38,251 bases of DNA from Dielma fastidiosa (GCF_000313565.1 NZ_HE578929.1:1-38251), one strand, 5' to 3'. Shown: positions 6,806 to 15,582, numbered from the stretch's first letter. Translations and numbers: made by a program. The notes: generated from the sequence alone by a model not told the origin.

Positions 6806-7519
6806 ATGGATATAGAAATCAAAGGTATTATATGCTCAGATTCGGACGCATGGTATTATGAATGGTTCGGTGAATCCTGTGCATATCCGCAAATGGTCAA
6901 CAAGGCTTTAAAAAATGCAAATGGCGAAACTGTGACCCTTAAAATCAATTCTCCCGGCGGCGATGTATTTGCTGCATCAGAAATCTATACAGTATTAAAA
7001 AACTATGCAGGCAGAGTAGAAATTGAGATTCAAGGTTTAGCAGCGTCAGCTGCATCAATCATTGCAATGGCGGGCTATTGCAAAATGAGTCCTACTGCAT
7101 TGCTCATGGTGCATAACGTATCGACAAGCGCAAGCGGTGATCATCGAGTGATGGAACATCAAGCCGAAGTGCTGAAAAAAGCAAACAAGACGATGGCATC
7201 TGCTTATGTAAATAAAACGGGTATGAGTGAAGAAATGGCGCTGGAGCTAATGAGTAAAGAAAGCTACATTGATGCACAAGAGGCATTGACACTGAAATTG
7301 ATAGATGAAATCATGTTCAGCGAACTGCCATTCGTTAATTTAAACAATTTTAAGCAGCCAATACTTAGTAATTGCTCAGTTAATATTCCGGACGACGTTT
7401 TAAATCGCATCTTCACAAACAGTCAGCATAAAAATGCTGATTTTTTTATGCAGAAAAAGAAAAAAGAAATTGAAACAACATTAAATTTATTAAATCTAGG
7501 AGGAAAAAACTATGAATAA
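6806..7519 (+). CDS. ClpP-like prohead maturation protease
   Basis: 237 aa serine protease of the ClpP/S14 fold. SPGGDVFAASEI forms the oxyanion-side motif, catalytic Ser is probably S81 in GLAASAAS, and His103 lies in LMVHNVST. A terminal Lys/Glu-rich tail follows the fold. In HK97-type phages it cleaves the scaffold part of the capsid protein; the capsid N-terminus here is suitably helical. ATG follows GGAGGTGAATAAG. It overlaps the capsid gene by 8 bp. Confidence 0.92.
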   Translation: MDIEIKGIICSDSDAWYYEWFGESCAYPQMVNKALKNANGETVTLKINSPGGDVFAASEIYTVLKNYAGRVEIEIQGLAASAASIIAMAGYCKMSPTALLMVHNVSTSASGDHRVMEHQAEVLKKANKTMASAYVNKTGMSEEMALELMSKESYIDAQEALTLKLIDEIMFSELPFVNLNNFKQPILSNCSVNIPDDVLNRIFTNSQHKNADFFMQKKKKEIETTLNLLNLGGKNYE

Positions 7520-8732
7520 AGAACAGTATTTACAAAAACGTAAAGAATTGATGAATGAAGCGAATGAATTGCTGAATTCAGGAAAGATCGATGAAGCAGA
7601 GGCTAAAGCATCAGAAGTCAAGGCATTGGATACGACTTTTGAAAACATCTGCAAAGCGTCAGCGAATTTGGCAGCCTTACAGGATAATGCGGTCATTACG
7701 GACATTCAAGCAAAAGGAGTAGTTATCGAAAATACCACTTCTTTGGCAAGCACTATTGAAAAAAACGAAGATACTTATACAAACGTATGGGCTAAAGTCA
7801 TGCAGAATATTGCAATTACAGAAGACGAAAAACGTATCTTTGATGAAGCAAACAAGGAATTTAAAAACGAAGCATTAACGACTGGTAACTCACCGGTGCT
7901 GATTCCGGAAACTGTTGTAGCCGGTATTTGGAAAGAGGTAGGAGAAGTCTATCCTTTGTATGCGGAAGTATTAAAAACGAGTGTTAAAGGTAAACTAACT
8001 GTCTTAAAATCAACAGAATCAACCGAAGCTAAATGGTATGATGAAGCAACTGAAATTGAAGAGGGTAAAGAAACATTTGCAAAAGCTACTTTGAATGGTT
8101 GTGAGTTGTCACGTGACATTACGGTGTCATGGAAATTGAAAGAAATGGCAACGAATGAATTTATTCCTTTCATCCAGTCGCAGTTAGCAGAAAAAATGGG
8201 AGCTGCCGCTGCCTATGGCGTATTCAATGGTAAAGGTAAAGCAGCATCCGAATCATCAAACAAAGATGAACCAAGAGGCATTAAGACCGCTTTACTAGCA
8301 CAGGCAAACAAGCCTCAAGTAGTGGAATTAGCAGCAGATGCAGAATTAAGCTATAAGGATATTACTACATTGATTTCAAAAGTAAAGGGTACATATAAAA
8401 AAGGTTCTAAATTTTATGCAACCAGTGATTTTATTTGGGACACATTAGCCAATGTTAAAGATGCGACAGGACGTCCTTATTTCATCGCTGACACTACGGC
8501 TGGCGGCGTAGGTCGCTTGTTTGGCTTTGTGGTCGAGGAAGATGATTCCATCGATACATTATTATTCGGTAATGCAAATAAAGGCTACCATTTAAACATC
8601 AATAAACAAATGACACTGGATCAGGAAGATCACAAAAAAGCGCGCACAACGGATTATATTGCTTATGCAATCATGGATGGTGATGTTCGTACTGAAAAAG
8701 CCTTTGCTTACTTAGACGTAAAAAAAGCGTAG
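7512..8732 (+). CDS. Major capsid protein (HK97 fold)
   Basis: 406 aa. The first ~100 residues are charged and helical (MNKEQYLQKRKELMNEANEL onward), typical of a scaffold (delta) domain removed by the upstream protease. The remainder carries the HK97-family shell, e.g. NSPVLIPETVV and FYATSDFIWDTLANVKDATG. The SD is AGGAGGAAAAAC. The last codons are GTA AAA AAA GCG TAG: the A-run is a correctly phased -1 slip site, and the -1 frame stays open into the X2-like ORF, so a minor extended capsid protein of about 490 residues is likely. Confidence 0.92.
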   Translation: MNKEQYLQKRKELMNEANELLNSGKIDEAEAKASEVKALDTTFENICKASANLAALQDNAVITDIQAKGVVIENTTSLASTIEKNEDTYTNVWAKVMQNIAITEDEKRIFDEANKEFKNEALTTGNSPVLIPETVVAGIWKEVGEVYPLYAEVLKTSVKGKLTVLKSTESTEAKWYDEATEIEEGKETFAKATLNGCELSRDITVSWKLKEMATNEFIPFIQSQLAEKMGAAAAYGVFNGKGKAASESSNKDEPRGIKTALLAQANKPQVVELAADAELSYKDITTLISKVKGTYKKGSKFYATSDFIWDTLANVKDATGRPYFIADTTAGGVGRLFGFVVEEDDSIDTLLFGNANKGYHLNINKQMTLDQEDHKKARTTDYIAYAIMDGDVRTEKAFAYLDVKKA

Positions 8733-8803
8733 CAACAGTGAACTTGTTAACAGCTGAGGTCACATATCAAAAGGGCAGTAATGCAGATGTGACCGTAGCT
8801 GTT
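8720..8803 (+). promoter_or_regulatory. Candidate -1 frameshift signal at the capsid 3' end
   Basis: Heptamer A_AAA_AAA at 8720-8726 is in the X_XXY_YYZ phase, two codons before the TAG. Downstream is a strong inverted repeat: AACAGCT (8749-8755) and GGTCACAT (8758-8765) pair with ATGTGACC (8787-8794) and AGCTGTT (8797-8803). Its base is 22 nt from the slip site, further than usual. An alternative outer pairing, GCAAC (8732-8736) with GTTGC (8801-8805), would start 5 nt away. Confidence 0.6.
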
Positions 8804-8989
8804 GCCGCTCAAACGATTACGGCTGTTAAAAACCATAATGCAGATGTAAATACAGCAAATTATACATTTAATGACGGGATTTTAACTTTAAAATCAGCAT
8901 ACTTAGAAAATCTAAGTGTCGGCGAAAAACGATTGACGATTATCACCGAATCCAACAGCATGACAGTGACGCTCATCATCAAGGAGTAG
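8738..8989 (+). CDS. X2/Ig-like domain, probable frameshifted capsid extension
   Basis: Residues such as KGSNADVTVAVAAQTITAV, LTLKSAYLENLSVGEKRLTI and the spacing of strands match the X2 (Ig-like, cellulosome-type) module also found as surface decoration on phage capsids and tail tubes. As a free gene it would start at GTG 8738, but no SD precedes it. Instead the frame is open upstream into the capsid gene and is reached exactly by a -1 shift at 8720-8726, giving AGC GTA GCA ACA GTG as the junction. Such fusions are known for other siphovirus capsids and tail proteins. Surface binding to glycans or mucus is inference. Confidence 0.75.
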   Translation: MNLLTAEVTYQKGSNADVTVAVAAQTITAVKNHNADVNTANYTFNDGILTLKSAYLENLSVGEKRLTIITESNSMTVTLIIKE

Positions 8990-8992
8990 CTT

Positions 8993-9268
8993 ATGACACT
9001 TTTAGAAAAAGTGAAAGTCATTTTAAGAATTACCGGTAATGATTTTGATGAAGCAGATGTAATACCCTTAATGGCTGCATGTAAGAGAGATATCGAAAGA
9101 AACGGAATCATTTATGATGAGAACGATCCGCTCATTGAACAGGCAGTCAAAGTATATTGCCGGGCTAATTTTGGCAACAACCCGAACGCTGAACGATTGC
9201 AAAAATCTTATGAAATGCTAATCTCTTCATTGGCATTATCTGGAGGTGACGATGGAAGCAATTATTAA
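8993..9268 (+). CDS. Head-tail connector protein (gp6-like)
   Basis: 91 aa, all-helical, beginning MTLLEKVKVILRITGNDFDE and continuing with ...VIPLMAACKRDIERNGI, typical of gp6/gp15-like adaptors that dock under the portal. The position directly after the capsid block agrees. The SD is AAGGAG before ATG. Its last codons overlap the next gene by 17 bp. Called by size, helical pattern and synteny rather than a catalytic motif. Confidence 0.75.
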   Translation: MTLLEKVKVILRITGNDFDEADVIPLMAACKRDIERNGIIYDENDPLIEQAVKVYCRANFGNNPNAERLQKSYEMLISSLALSGGDDGSNY

Positions 9269-9548
9269 GGTCTTTAATGAAAAAGATATTGATCATGATT
9301 CAGAAGGTGATTCAAACACCCTGTATTATCGTAAAGTGTTTGCGGAGATCTGTTCTGTCGGCAGTAATGAATTTTATAAAGCTGCCGTAAATGGTTTGAA
9401 AGCATCAAGGGTGTTTAAAGTGTTTTATGCTGACTATAAAGAGGAAGACATGGTTCAATTTGGTGGAAAATGCTATGCAGTTTATCGTACCTATTATGAT
9501 GAAAAAACTGATCTGTATGAACTGTATTGCAATGAGGTATCAATATGA
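9252..9548 (+). CDS. Head closure / head-tail adaptor protein
   Basis: 98 aa, mostly beta, with EICSVGSNEFYKAAVNGLKA and a C-terminal FGGKCYAVYRTYYDEKTDLY, a layout seen in SPP1 gp16-like head-closure proteins. ATG 9252 is chosen over GTG 9246 because GGAGG (9242-9246) is five bases away. It follows the connector and precedes a gp10-like protein, the usual order, and shares a 4-bp overlap (ATGA) with the next gene. Confidence 0.75.
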   Translation: MEAIIKVFNEKDIDHDSEGDSNTLYYRKVFAEICSVGSNEFYKAAVNGLKASRVFKVFYADYKEEDMVQFGGKCYAVYRTYYDEKTDLYELYCNEVSI

Positions 9549-9916
9549 AAATAAACATTGAAGATCTAAGCAATACAGTTATAAAACAGATCAATAACTG
9601 GTCTGATGAAAAAAGTGATAAAATCAATCAGCATGTTAAGAAGCGCGGAAAAGAAATGGTCGAAGCAATAAAAAACGATTCACCTAAAAAAACCGGAAAA
9701 TATGCTAAAGGATGGAAAGTGAAAGTAACATTAGGAAAAGGGTATGCAAGAATCAAGGGCGTAAATATTGCTCGTCCAGAATTGACTCATTTACTGGAAA
9801 ATGGTCACAAAACTGCCGGCGGTACGAAACAGACAAAAAAATACCCTCATATAAAATGTAATGAGGATAAATTCAATGAATTGTTATTACAGGATATCAA
9901 GGAGGAATTTCAATGA
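9545..9916 (+). CDS. HK97 gp10-family head-tail joining protein
   Basis: 123 aa with the family pattern SPKKTGKYAKGWKVKV, then RPELTHLLENGHKT, near residues 45-90. HK97 gp10-like proteins take part in neck or tail completion. Starts by a 4-bp overlap with the head-closure gene and ends in a 4-bp overlap with the next gene, so the three are translated together. Motif and position agree. Confidence 0.85.
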   Translation: MKINIEDLSNTVIKQINNWSDEKSDKINQHVKKRGKEMVEAIKNDSPKKTGKYAKGWKVKVTLGKGYARIKGVNIARPELTHLLENGHKTAGGTKQTKKYPHIKCNEDKFNELLLQDIKEEFQ

Positions 9917-10239
9917 CACCTAAAGAATTAGGACATGAATTGAGCAAAATTCTTCCGACAGCTTTTAATTTGTTTAAAGAAAAACAAAAAGGTGATTACG
10001 CGGTATTTAATTACAGCATAAATGCGAGTGGAAGTGATGAGCAAAATCAGTTTATTAACTATGAGTACAATATTGAACTTTATACCAGAAACAAAGAACA
10101 GGATATAGAAAATAAGATCATGTCTATCCTTGATGTCAGAGGTATTGAGTACGAGATATCAGAGTCAGTTTATATAGAGAGCGAGAAACGTTTTATGACG
10201 GTGTTCACGTTCTCTTTTTTAACATTAAAGGAGGCATAA
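9913..10239 (+). CDS. Tail terminator / completion protein
   Basis: 108 aa with an N-terminal helix (MTPKELGHELSKILPTAFNL) and alternating strands (YAVFNYSINASG, INYEYNIELYTRNKEQD, FMTVFTFSFLTL), matching the small tail-terminator/gp17-like neck proteins that cap the tail tube. It lies immediately before the major tail protein, where this gene is expected. The SD is CAAGGAGG. Confidence 0.75.
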   Translation: MTPKELGHELSKILPTAFNLFKEKQKGDYAVFNYSINASGSDEQNQFINYEYNIELYTRNKEQDIENKIMSILDVRGIEYEISESVYIESEKRFMTVFTFSFLTLKEA

Positions 10240-10244
10240 AAATA

Positions 10245-10793
10245 ATGTTTGGCAAAAAGGAAGTCATTCTAGGTAGTGGGAAATTATACCATAAGGAATA
10301 TAGTGAGGGCGAAATACCATCAAACGAAATCATAGAAGTAGAAGAAAATATCTTAGCATCAATAAAAGGTGGCGCGTCAATTACTTACACACCATCATTT
10401 ATCGAAGAAAAAAGTGATCTAGGCGACATCATTGTAAACATCTTACAGTCTGATGAGGCTATTTTTAAAAGCGGTTTAATGACTTTGATCGGTGAAACAT
10501 TTAAAGTATTGACCTCGACAGCAAGGGTTACAAAAACCGATGGAGTAGAAACAGTTTTGATCGGTGGTGTTAATAACAATGATGGAAAAACTCATTTATT
10601 CCATTTTGTTAATAACAACCCTTTAAGACCAGTTCGAGTTACTTTGATCGGTGTCAATCAGAAAGGATTTGAATTAGCTTTCAAGCAAGATGGTGCAACC
10701 GTAGTTGATCTGGAAATCAAAGCAGAGCCAATGGATGATGAAGGTACAAAAATCAAATTGCAGTTAGGGAAGAAAGAGGCGGTGACAAAATAA
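10245..10793 (+). CDS. Major tail protein
   Basis: 182 aa, beta-rich tail-tube protein. The order terminator - this gene - G/GT chaperones - tape measure is diagnostic. Strands such as ILASIKGGASITYTPSF and HLFHFVNNNPLRPVRVTLIG fit siphovirus tube subunits. No C-terminal Ig domain is present, unlike many relatives; in this phage the Ig-like module follows the capsid instead. The SD is AAAGGAGGC. The stop overlaps the next start as TAATG. Confidence 0.82.
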   Translation: MFGKKEVILGSGKLYHKEYSEGEIPSNEIIEVEENILASIKGGASITYTPSFIEEKSDLGDIIVNILQSDEAIFKSGLMTLIGETFKVLTSTARVTKTDGVETVLIGGVNNNDGKTHLFHFVNNNPLRPVRVTLIGVNQKGFELAFKQDGATVVDLEIKAEPMDDEGTKIKLQLGKKEAVTK

Positions 10794-11095
10794 TGAATAA
10801 TTACTTTGATTTTTCTAATCGCGCAATCAGGACATTAAAGGTTAAGTTGAATGACCGTTTAACTGTACTGGTCACTGCACCTACATTAAAACTGTTAAAT
10901 GAACTCAGCAACTTTGATGTAAAAGATACAAACCCAAATCAAATTATGAAGTTGGCATTAAAGATATTTAACAACAACAAAGGCAGCAGAAGGGTTGATT
11001 TAAAGGATATCGAGAATATATCAACAGATGATTTAGTTGAATTTATCAAAGAATATACGGAATTTATAGGATCAGTCACCAAAGACCCAAACTAA
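10793..11095 (+). CDS. Tail assembly chaperone G
   Basis: 100 aa helical protein, the zero-frame product of the G/GT pair. G-type chaperones coat the tape-measure protein during tail assembly. It ends VTKDPN with GAC CCA AAC TAA, and the slip heptamer C_CCA_AAC (11086-11092) ends right at the stop. A fraction of ribosomes should shift to -1 and make the longer GT product. Starts in the TAATG overlap with the major tail gene. Confidence 0.88.
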   Translation: MNNYFDFSNRAIRTLKVKLNDRLTVLVTAPTLKLLNELSNFDVKDTNPNQIMKLALKIFNNNKGSRRVDLKDIENISTDDLVEFIKEYTEFIGSVTKDPN

Positions 11096-11134
11096 AAATC
11101 CCCTATTATCCTATTGATTCGGACAGTAGGGGAT
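11086..11134 (+). promoter_or_regulatory. -1 frameshift signal for G/GT
   Basis: Slip site C_CCA_AAC (11086-11092) is in the correct phase. A 5-nt spacer is followed by a perfect 8-bp stem, ATCCCCTA (11098-11105) with TAGGGGAT (11127-11134), around a 21-nt loop. This is the textbook arrangement for siphovirus tail chaperones. Confidence 0.9.
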
Positions 11135-11364
11135 ATGAGATTCATTCTTTAAATTATAAAATCGTACACGATTATACAGGCTTGAGTTTCTTTGAAATTC
11201 TCGATCTGCATCTTGATGAATTTTTACTCTTTCAGCGTGATGCTTTTATATACGATATGGAAAAATCAGAGCAAGGGAAAGAATATCTATCGAATGCCAA
11301 GAGGTTGGAAACCGAAAGCACAGATTATGACGCATTTGAAAAAGTAATGAATGGAGGTGGTTAA
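11093..11364 (+). CDS. T domain of tail assembly chaperone GT (frameshift extension)
   Basis: The -1 frame continues from the slip site as LKIPYYPIDSDSRGYEIHSL and on to DAFEKVMNGGG, ending at 11364, about 90 residues. The GT fusion runs 10793-11364 with one -1 shift. The T part is thought to recruit tail-tube subunits to the tape measure. No start codon with an SD exists for it; the ATG at 11182 is internal and has none. Ends one base before the tape-measure start. Confidence 0.88.
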
Positions 11365-11365
11365 A

Positions 11366-13762
11366 ATGTCGAGTAAAGTAGAAGGAATTACCGTCACACT
11401 CGGAGCGGATACCTCCGCTATTACAAAAAGTTTAAAAGACGTTAACAAGGATTTATCCAGCACTCAAAAAGAACTGCGAAACGTTCAAAATTTGTTGAAG
11501 CTTGATCCAGCGAATACTGAGCTTTTAGAACGCAAACAGAAACTTTTAGGGGAACAAGTGGAGACAACTAAATCAAAATTAGATGCTCTGACTGAGGCCC
11601 AAAAGAAAATGATTGCTGAAAAAGAAAATCTTAACAGCAAAGAATTTCAAAAACTGCAAGATGAAATAGTAAAAACTAAAAGTAAATTAGAAGATTACGA
11701 AGATCAGCTGAAGCACTCAAATGCAACGCTCGAAAAAATGACAAAGAATGCTGAAGCTTTTGCTAAAAAAACAGGTGATCTAGGCAATGTTATGCTGCCG
11801 GTCACGGCGGCTATGGCTGGAATTGCAGCCGGCAGTATAGCAGCTATGGATGCAGTCGATGAAGGGCTTGATCGAGTAATGACAGCGACTGGCGCAACTG
11901 GCGATCAAGCTAAAAAGCTTCAGGCAGTGTATGAAAGTGTCGTTCAGCAAGTACCGGATGATTTTTCTAACATCGGTGGTGCAGTCGGAGAATTAAATAC
12001 GCGCTTAGGCTTAAATGATGAAGCTCTCGAAAAAGCTTCTGTATCGGCTTTGCGGTTTTCAAAGATCAATGGCATTGATGTTGTTGACGGTATCCGATCG
12101 GTAACACGCATGATGAATAACGCCAACATACCTGCTGAAGAATACGAAAGCACTCTTGACTTGTTATCGAAAGCTGCTCAAATATCAGGAAAAGATGTAT
12201 TATCATTAGCTGACAGCTATACCAAAAATAGCGCAGCACTCAGAGAATTGGGATACTCTCATGAAGAAGCAATCGGAATGCTGTCAAAATGGGAAGTCGA
12301 AGGTATCAACGTTGAATCAGCTCTTGCCGGCATGAAAAAAGCGGTTGTGAATTTTACGAATGACGGCAAGAATGCGAAAGAAGAAATCGGCAACGTAGTG
12401 CAACAGATCAAGGAATTATCTGATAGTGGTAATGACGTTGATGCAATCGCATTGGCAATGGAAACATTTGGCAATAAAGCCGGCCCAGAGCTGAAAGATG
12501 CAATAGCACAAGGTAAATTTGAGTATCAGGATTTTATTGACGAATTAGCCAACTCTCAAGGAACGCTTGAAGGAACTTATGGCATGATCGTCGATGAGGT
12601 TGACGATTCGCAGCTCGCTATGCAGACGTTTCAGCTTGCCTTGCATGATTTAGGTGAGACGATTGCCAAGATCATCGGTCCAATACTGAAAGACTTGGCT
12701 AATTGGTTTAAAGGCATTATGGATAAATTTAACGCTCTACCTAAAGGTGGTCAAAAATTTATCATCTTATTAGGTGGCATTCTCGCTGCTATTGGTCCTG
12801 CTCTCTTGGCGGTATCGGGACTATCTGGTATGTTCGGAAAATTGATTACTAATATCACGCCACTGATCAATAAAGTGTTCCCAAGCCTTGCAGGTGCTAT
12901 CTCATTACCGGCAGCACCGATACTCGCTATCATCGCTGCAATCGGCGCACTTGTAGCAGCGTTTATCTATCTGTGGAACACGAATGAAGAGTTCAGAGAC
13001 AATATCCTTCAGCTATGGGAAATCATCCAACAAAGGATCAGTGAGATTCTCCAGTTCATACAGGAGAATTTCACTTTTGTATTTGATGCCATAAAGGGTG
13101 TTATTGATACAGCCTTGAAAGTTATTATGGATATAGTTGAAGTGTTTGTCGCTTTATTTAGCGGTGACTGGGAAGGTTTGTGGGTTGCTTTGCAGAAACT
13201 AGTAGGCGACATCGTAAATGGCATCTGCAATCTATTCAGCACGATGTATGATGGTATTATGGAGATATTCCAAAAAGTTGTTGAATGGGTCGTAGAAAAG
13301 GTGCAGGGTATCATTGATGATATAGTCGGTTTTGCTTCTGACTTTTTAAATGCTGGTAAAAAGTTGTTTCAAAACATTTGGGACGGAATGAAGTCAATTT
13401 GGACTAATTTAAGTACATGGGTATCGGAAAAAGTTGAATGGCTGCTTGGTAAACTAATGTTTTGGCGCTCAGCAAATGACGAAATGTCAAGCGGAGGTTC
13501 TGGCTCAAAAAGCAGCCGAGATGCAGACGGAAGTCATGCAACCGGTTTGTGGAATGTACCGTTTGACGGATACCGTGCAATCGTGCATAAAGGTGAGATG
13601 ATCGTGCCGGCAAAGCAAGCGGAAGAAATCAGAAACAGTAAAGGAAAAGCTGCTTCAAGCATTAACGTTACTCAAAACATTTATACAGATAAACTTGACG
13701 AGGCGGGCATGGCTAGAAAAACAACAAGAGAATTAAAGAAGTGGGCGTTAGGGGTTAAATAA
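11366..13762 (+). CDS. Tape measure protein
   Basis: 798 aa. The N-terminal ~150 residues are coiled coil (LKDVNKDLSSTQKELRNVQN and more). A domain like phage tail tape-measure repeats (RSVTRMMNNANIPAEEYEST) follows, then hydrophobic segments at about 470-500 and 520-545 (FIILLGGILAAIGPALLAVS; APILAIIAAIGALVAAFIYL), then amphipathic helices, and a C-terminal tail with GLWNVPFDGYRAIVHKGEMI. It sets tail length and may help DNA entry through the membrane. ATG 11366 after GGAGGTGG is preferred to the ATG at 11351. At 798 aa it predicts a tail of roughly 115-120 nm by the usual 0.15 nm per residue rule. Confidence 0.93.
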   Translation: MSSKVEGITVTLGADTSAITKSLKDVNKDLSSTQKELRNVQNLLKLDPANTELLERKQKLLGEQVETTKSKLDALTEAQKKMIAEKENLNSKEFQKLQDEIVKTKSKLEDYEDQLKHSNATLEKMTKNAEAFAKKTGDLGNVMLPVTAAMAGIAAGSIAAMDAVDEGLDRVMTATGATGDQAKKLQAVYESVVQQVPDDFSNIGGAVGELNTRLGLNDEALEKASVSALRFSKINGIDVVDGIRSVTRMMNNANIPAEEYESTLDLLSKAAQISGKDVLSLADSYTKNSAALRELGYSHEEAIGMLSKWEVEGINVESALAGMKKAVVNFTNDGKNAKEEIGNVVQQIKELSDSGNDVDAIALAMETFGNKAGPELKDAIAQGKFEYQDFIDELANSQGTLEGTYGMIVDEVDDSQLAMQTFQLALHDLGETIAKIIGPILKDLANWFKGIMDKFNALPKGGQKFIILLGGILAAIGPALLAVSGLSGMFGKLITNITPLINKVFPSLAGAISLPAAPILAIIAAIGALVAAFIYLWNTNEEFRDNILQLWEIIQQRISEILQFIQENFTFVFDAIKGVIDTALKVIMDIVEVFVALFSGDWEGLWVALQKLVGDIVNGICNLFSTMYDGIMEIFQKVVEWVVEKVQGIIDDIVGFASDFLNAGKKLFQNIWDGMKSIWTNLSTWVSEKVEWLLGKLMFWRSANDEMSSGGSGSKSSRDADGSHATGLWNVPFDGYRAIVHKGEMIVPAKQAEEIRNSKGKAASSINVTQNIYTDKLDEAGMARKTTRELKKWALGVK

Positions 13763-14598
13763 TGAAAAAAAACGAAAAATTAATGTATACAAATGAACGT
13801 GGAGAATCTATTGAAATGAGTTGGTTCTCCCGTCTCATTTGCAAGGAGTTCAGCGATGAATTATCAGTCAGTTACAATACGATCAAGAATGCGAACCAAG
13901 ATGGTGAAACATTAGTGTCACAGACTTTTGATACACGACCGATCACCATTGACTGCTTTTATCAGGTAGACCATCAATCAGCGGAATTTGAACGCAAATT
14001 GAAACGGATATTTAACCCGCGGTTAAAGGGAACGTTGAAGCACATTACAGAAGAAATTGAACGGGATATAAACGTAAAATTGGAATCAATCCCTATCTTT
14101 AAACATGATGGTGGTTATGGTACATTGATGCTTGATTTTGTGGCTCATGCACCGTTTTGGCAAGATGTACCACGAACTGAATATCTTGCATTTGTTGAGG
14201 CTGCCTTGTCGTTTCCGCTTACTTTTATAGGAGGTATGAGTTTTGGTATCCGGCGTAACTCATTAGTCAGCAACATTGATAATGTTGGCGACGTTGACTG
14301 CGGTTTTAAAGTAACCTTTAAGGCAAGCGGTGGTACCGTCAGCAATCCTTATATTAAAAAAGGTGATAAGTATATACGTCTAAATTATGAGATGCAGAAA
14401 GGTGATCTTATTACCGTGGATATGTTAGGTCAGTCACCGGTTATCTATCTTAACGAGCAAAAAGACAGCACTATTTTAAAGCGTAAAGAAACAGAGTTTT
14501 TTAATCTTGACGTTGGGCTGAATGAAGTTGAATATAACGCAGAAAGGAATGTCACAAACCTAGATGTAATCGTGACATACAGGCCGCAATACTTATGA
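13762..14598 (+). CDS. Distal tail protein (Dit)
   Basis: 278 aa. It begins with a belt-like N-terminal region (LMYTNERGESIEMSWFSRLI; QTFDTRPITIDCFYQ) and has a C-terminal galectin-like half, as in siphovirus Dit proteins. Dit forms the hexameric hub joining the tail tube to the tip. Its place between tape measure and Tal fits. It overlaps the previous stop (TAATGA) and the next start by 4 bp. Confidence 0.85.
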   Translation: MKKNEKLMYTNERGESIEMSWFSRLICKEFSDELSVSYNTIKNANQDGETLVSQTFDTRPITIDCFYQVDHQSAEFERKLKRIFNPRLKGTLKHITEEIERDINVKLESIPIFKHDGGYGTLMLDFVAHAPFWQDVPRTEYLAFVEAALSFPLTFIGGMSFGIRRNSLVSNIDNVGDVDCGFKVTFKASGGTVSNPYIKKGDKYIRLNYEMQKGDLITVDMLGQSPVIYLNEQKDSTILKRKETEFFNLDVGLNEVEYNAERNVTNLDVIVTYRPQYL

Positions 14599-15578
14599 TG
14601 TATCTATATAGAGAATTTAAGCTTGTTGAAATTATCGCGGCTTATGTGTCACTAGAATATACGTTAAAGCACCGCGGCGCCGGTACGTTTACGCTTACTT
14701 TAAATGATGGTGAGGTTGCGAAGTCTTTTTATCAAAATGATGTTTTGATGATTGATGATGATGCTTTTGTGATTGAAAATATCCATGTGTTTTCTGATAA
14801 CGGTGTAAACACCTATGAAATATCCGGATTGCATATAAACTCATTATTGAGCAGACGTGTGATCAGCTCGTTTACCTTCAGCATAGACGAAAGCTATGAA
14901 ATTCAGATTGAAAAGCTACTGAACGAAAATTTCATTGCTCCGATTGATACTAACAGAAAAGTAGATGGCTTTGTATTTAGCGCACAAGGCATAGAAAACG
15001 CACCGACAGTCAATTATACCTTTGAAAACATGGAAGTGTCAGAGGTTGTAAATACGGCTCTAGCACGCGCTGATTTAGGATACACGATTGATTATCTGCC
15101 TGAAGAGCATCAATATAGATTCAGGCTGATACATGGTCGTGATAAAACAGCTGATGTTATCTTTTCGGATAAAAACAACAACATCGCAAATAAAGACGTC
15201 TATCAGCAACAGCAAGACAGTAAAAACGTCGGGTATTTAAACAATGAAGGGAAACTAACAAGTAAAGGAACTGTCAGCGGAATCAATCGTCGAGAGTTTA
15301 TTTTAGAAGGCTCAGACATCACGCAACTTGATGAGCAGCTTGCAGAAAGCAAGGCACTAGTAAGTGCAGAATTTGAAGTCATCGACAATGAACTATATCA
15401 ATATGGTCGTGATTATAAACTCGGTGATGTGGTTACGTTTGAGGACTATGAAAGTAATTTAATAGCACAGCGACCTTTATTAGAGGTTGCTTTTTACTGT
15501 TCGGACACAATCACGCGGACAACAACGTTCGGTGACTCAATACCGACGATTTTCGATAAATTGAAGAAAGGAAGGTGA
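14595..15578 (+). CDS. Tail-associated protein, ReqiPepy6 Gp37-like / Tal N-domain
   Basis: 327 aa. LVEIIAAYVSLEYTLKHRGA, GTFTLTLND and a late DYKLGDVVTFEDYESN are typical of the siphovirus Gp37-like family, which forms the tail-tip hub (Tal). No lysozyme or peptidase domain is attached, so peptidoglycan cutting is not evident here. ATG overlaps the Dit gene by 4 bp, and the baseplate protein starts 4 bp after the stop. Confidence 0.82.
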   Translation: MMYLYREFKLVEIIAAYVSLEYTLKHRGAGTFTLTLNDGEVAKSFYQNDVLMIDDDAFVIENIHVFSDNGVNTYEISGLHINSLLSRRVISSFTFSIDESYEIQIEKLLNENFIAPIDTNRKVDGFVFSAQGIENAPTVNYTFENMEVSEVVNTALARADLGYTIDYLPEEHQYRFRLIHGRDKTADVIFSDKNNNIANKDVYQQQQDSKNVGYLNNEGKLTSKGTVSGINRREFILEGSDITQLDEQLAESKALVSAEFEVIDNELYQYGRDYKLGDVVTFEDYESNLIAQRPLLEVAFYCSDTITRTTTFGDSIPTIFDKLKKGR

Positions 15579-15582
15579 TGAA

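Noticed and set aside
7440-7519. Frameshift between the protease and capsid genes
   Set aside because: The overlap is short and the capsid gene has its own strong SD and ATG, so this is an ordinary overlap.
11182-11364. Independent 60-aa gene starting at ATG 11182
   Set aside because: No SD precedes it, and the frame is open upstream to the slip site; it is the T part of the GT fusion.
13009-13314. Antisense ORFs within the tape-measure and other late genes
   Set aside because: They lack SD sites, follow the codon pattern of the opposite strand and encode low-complexity translations; they are shadows.
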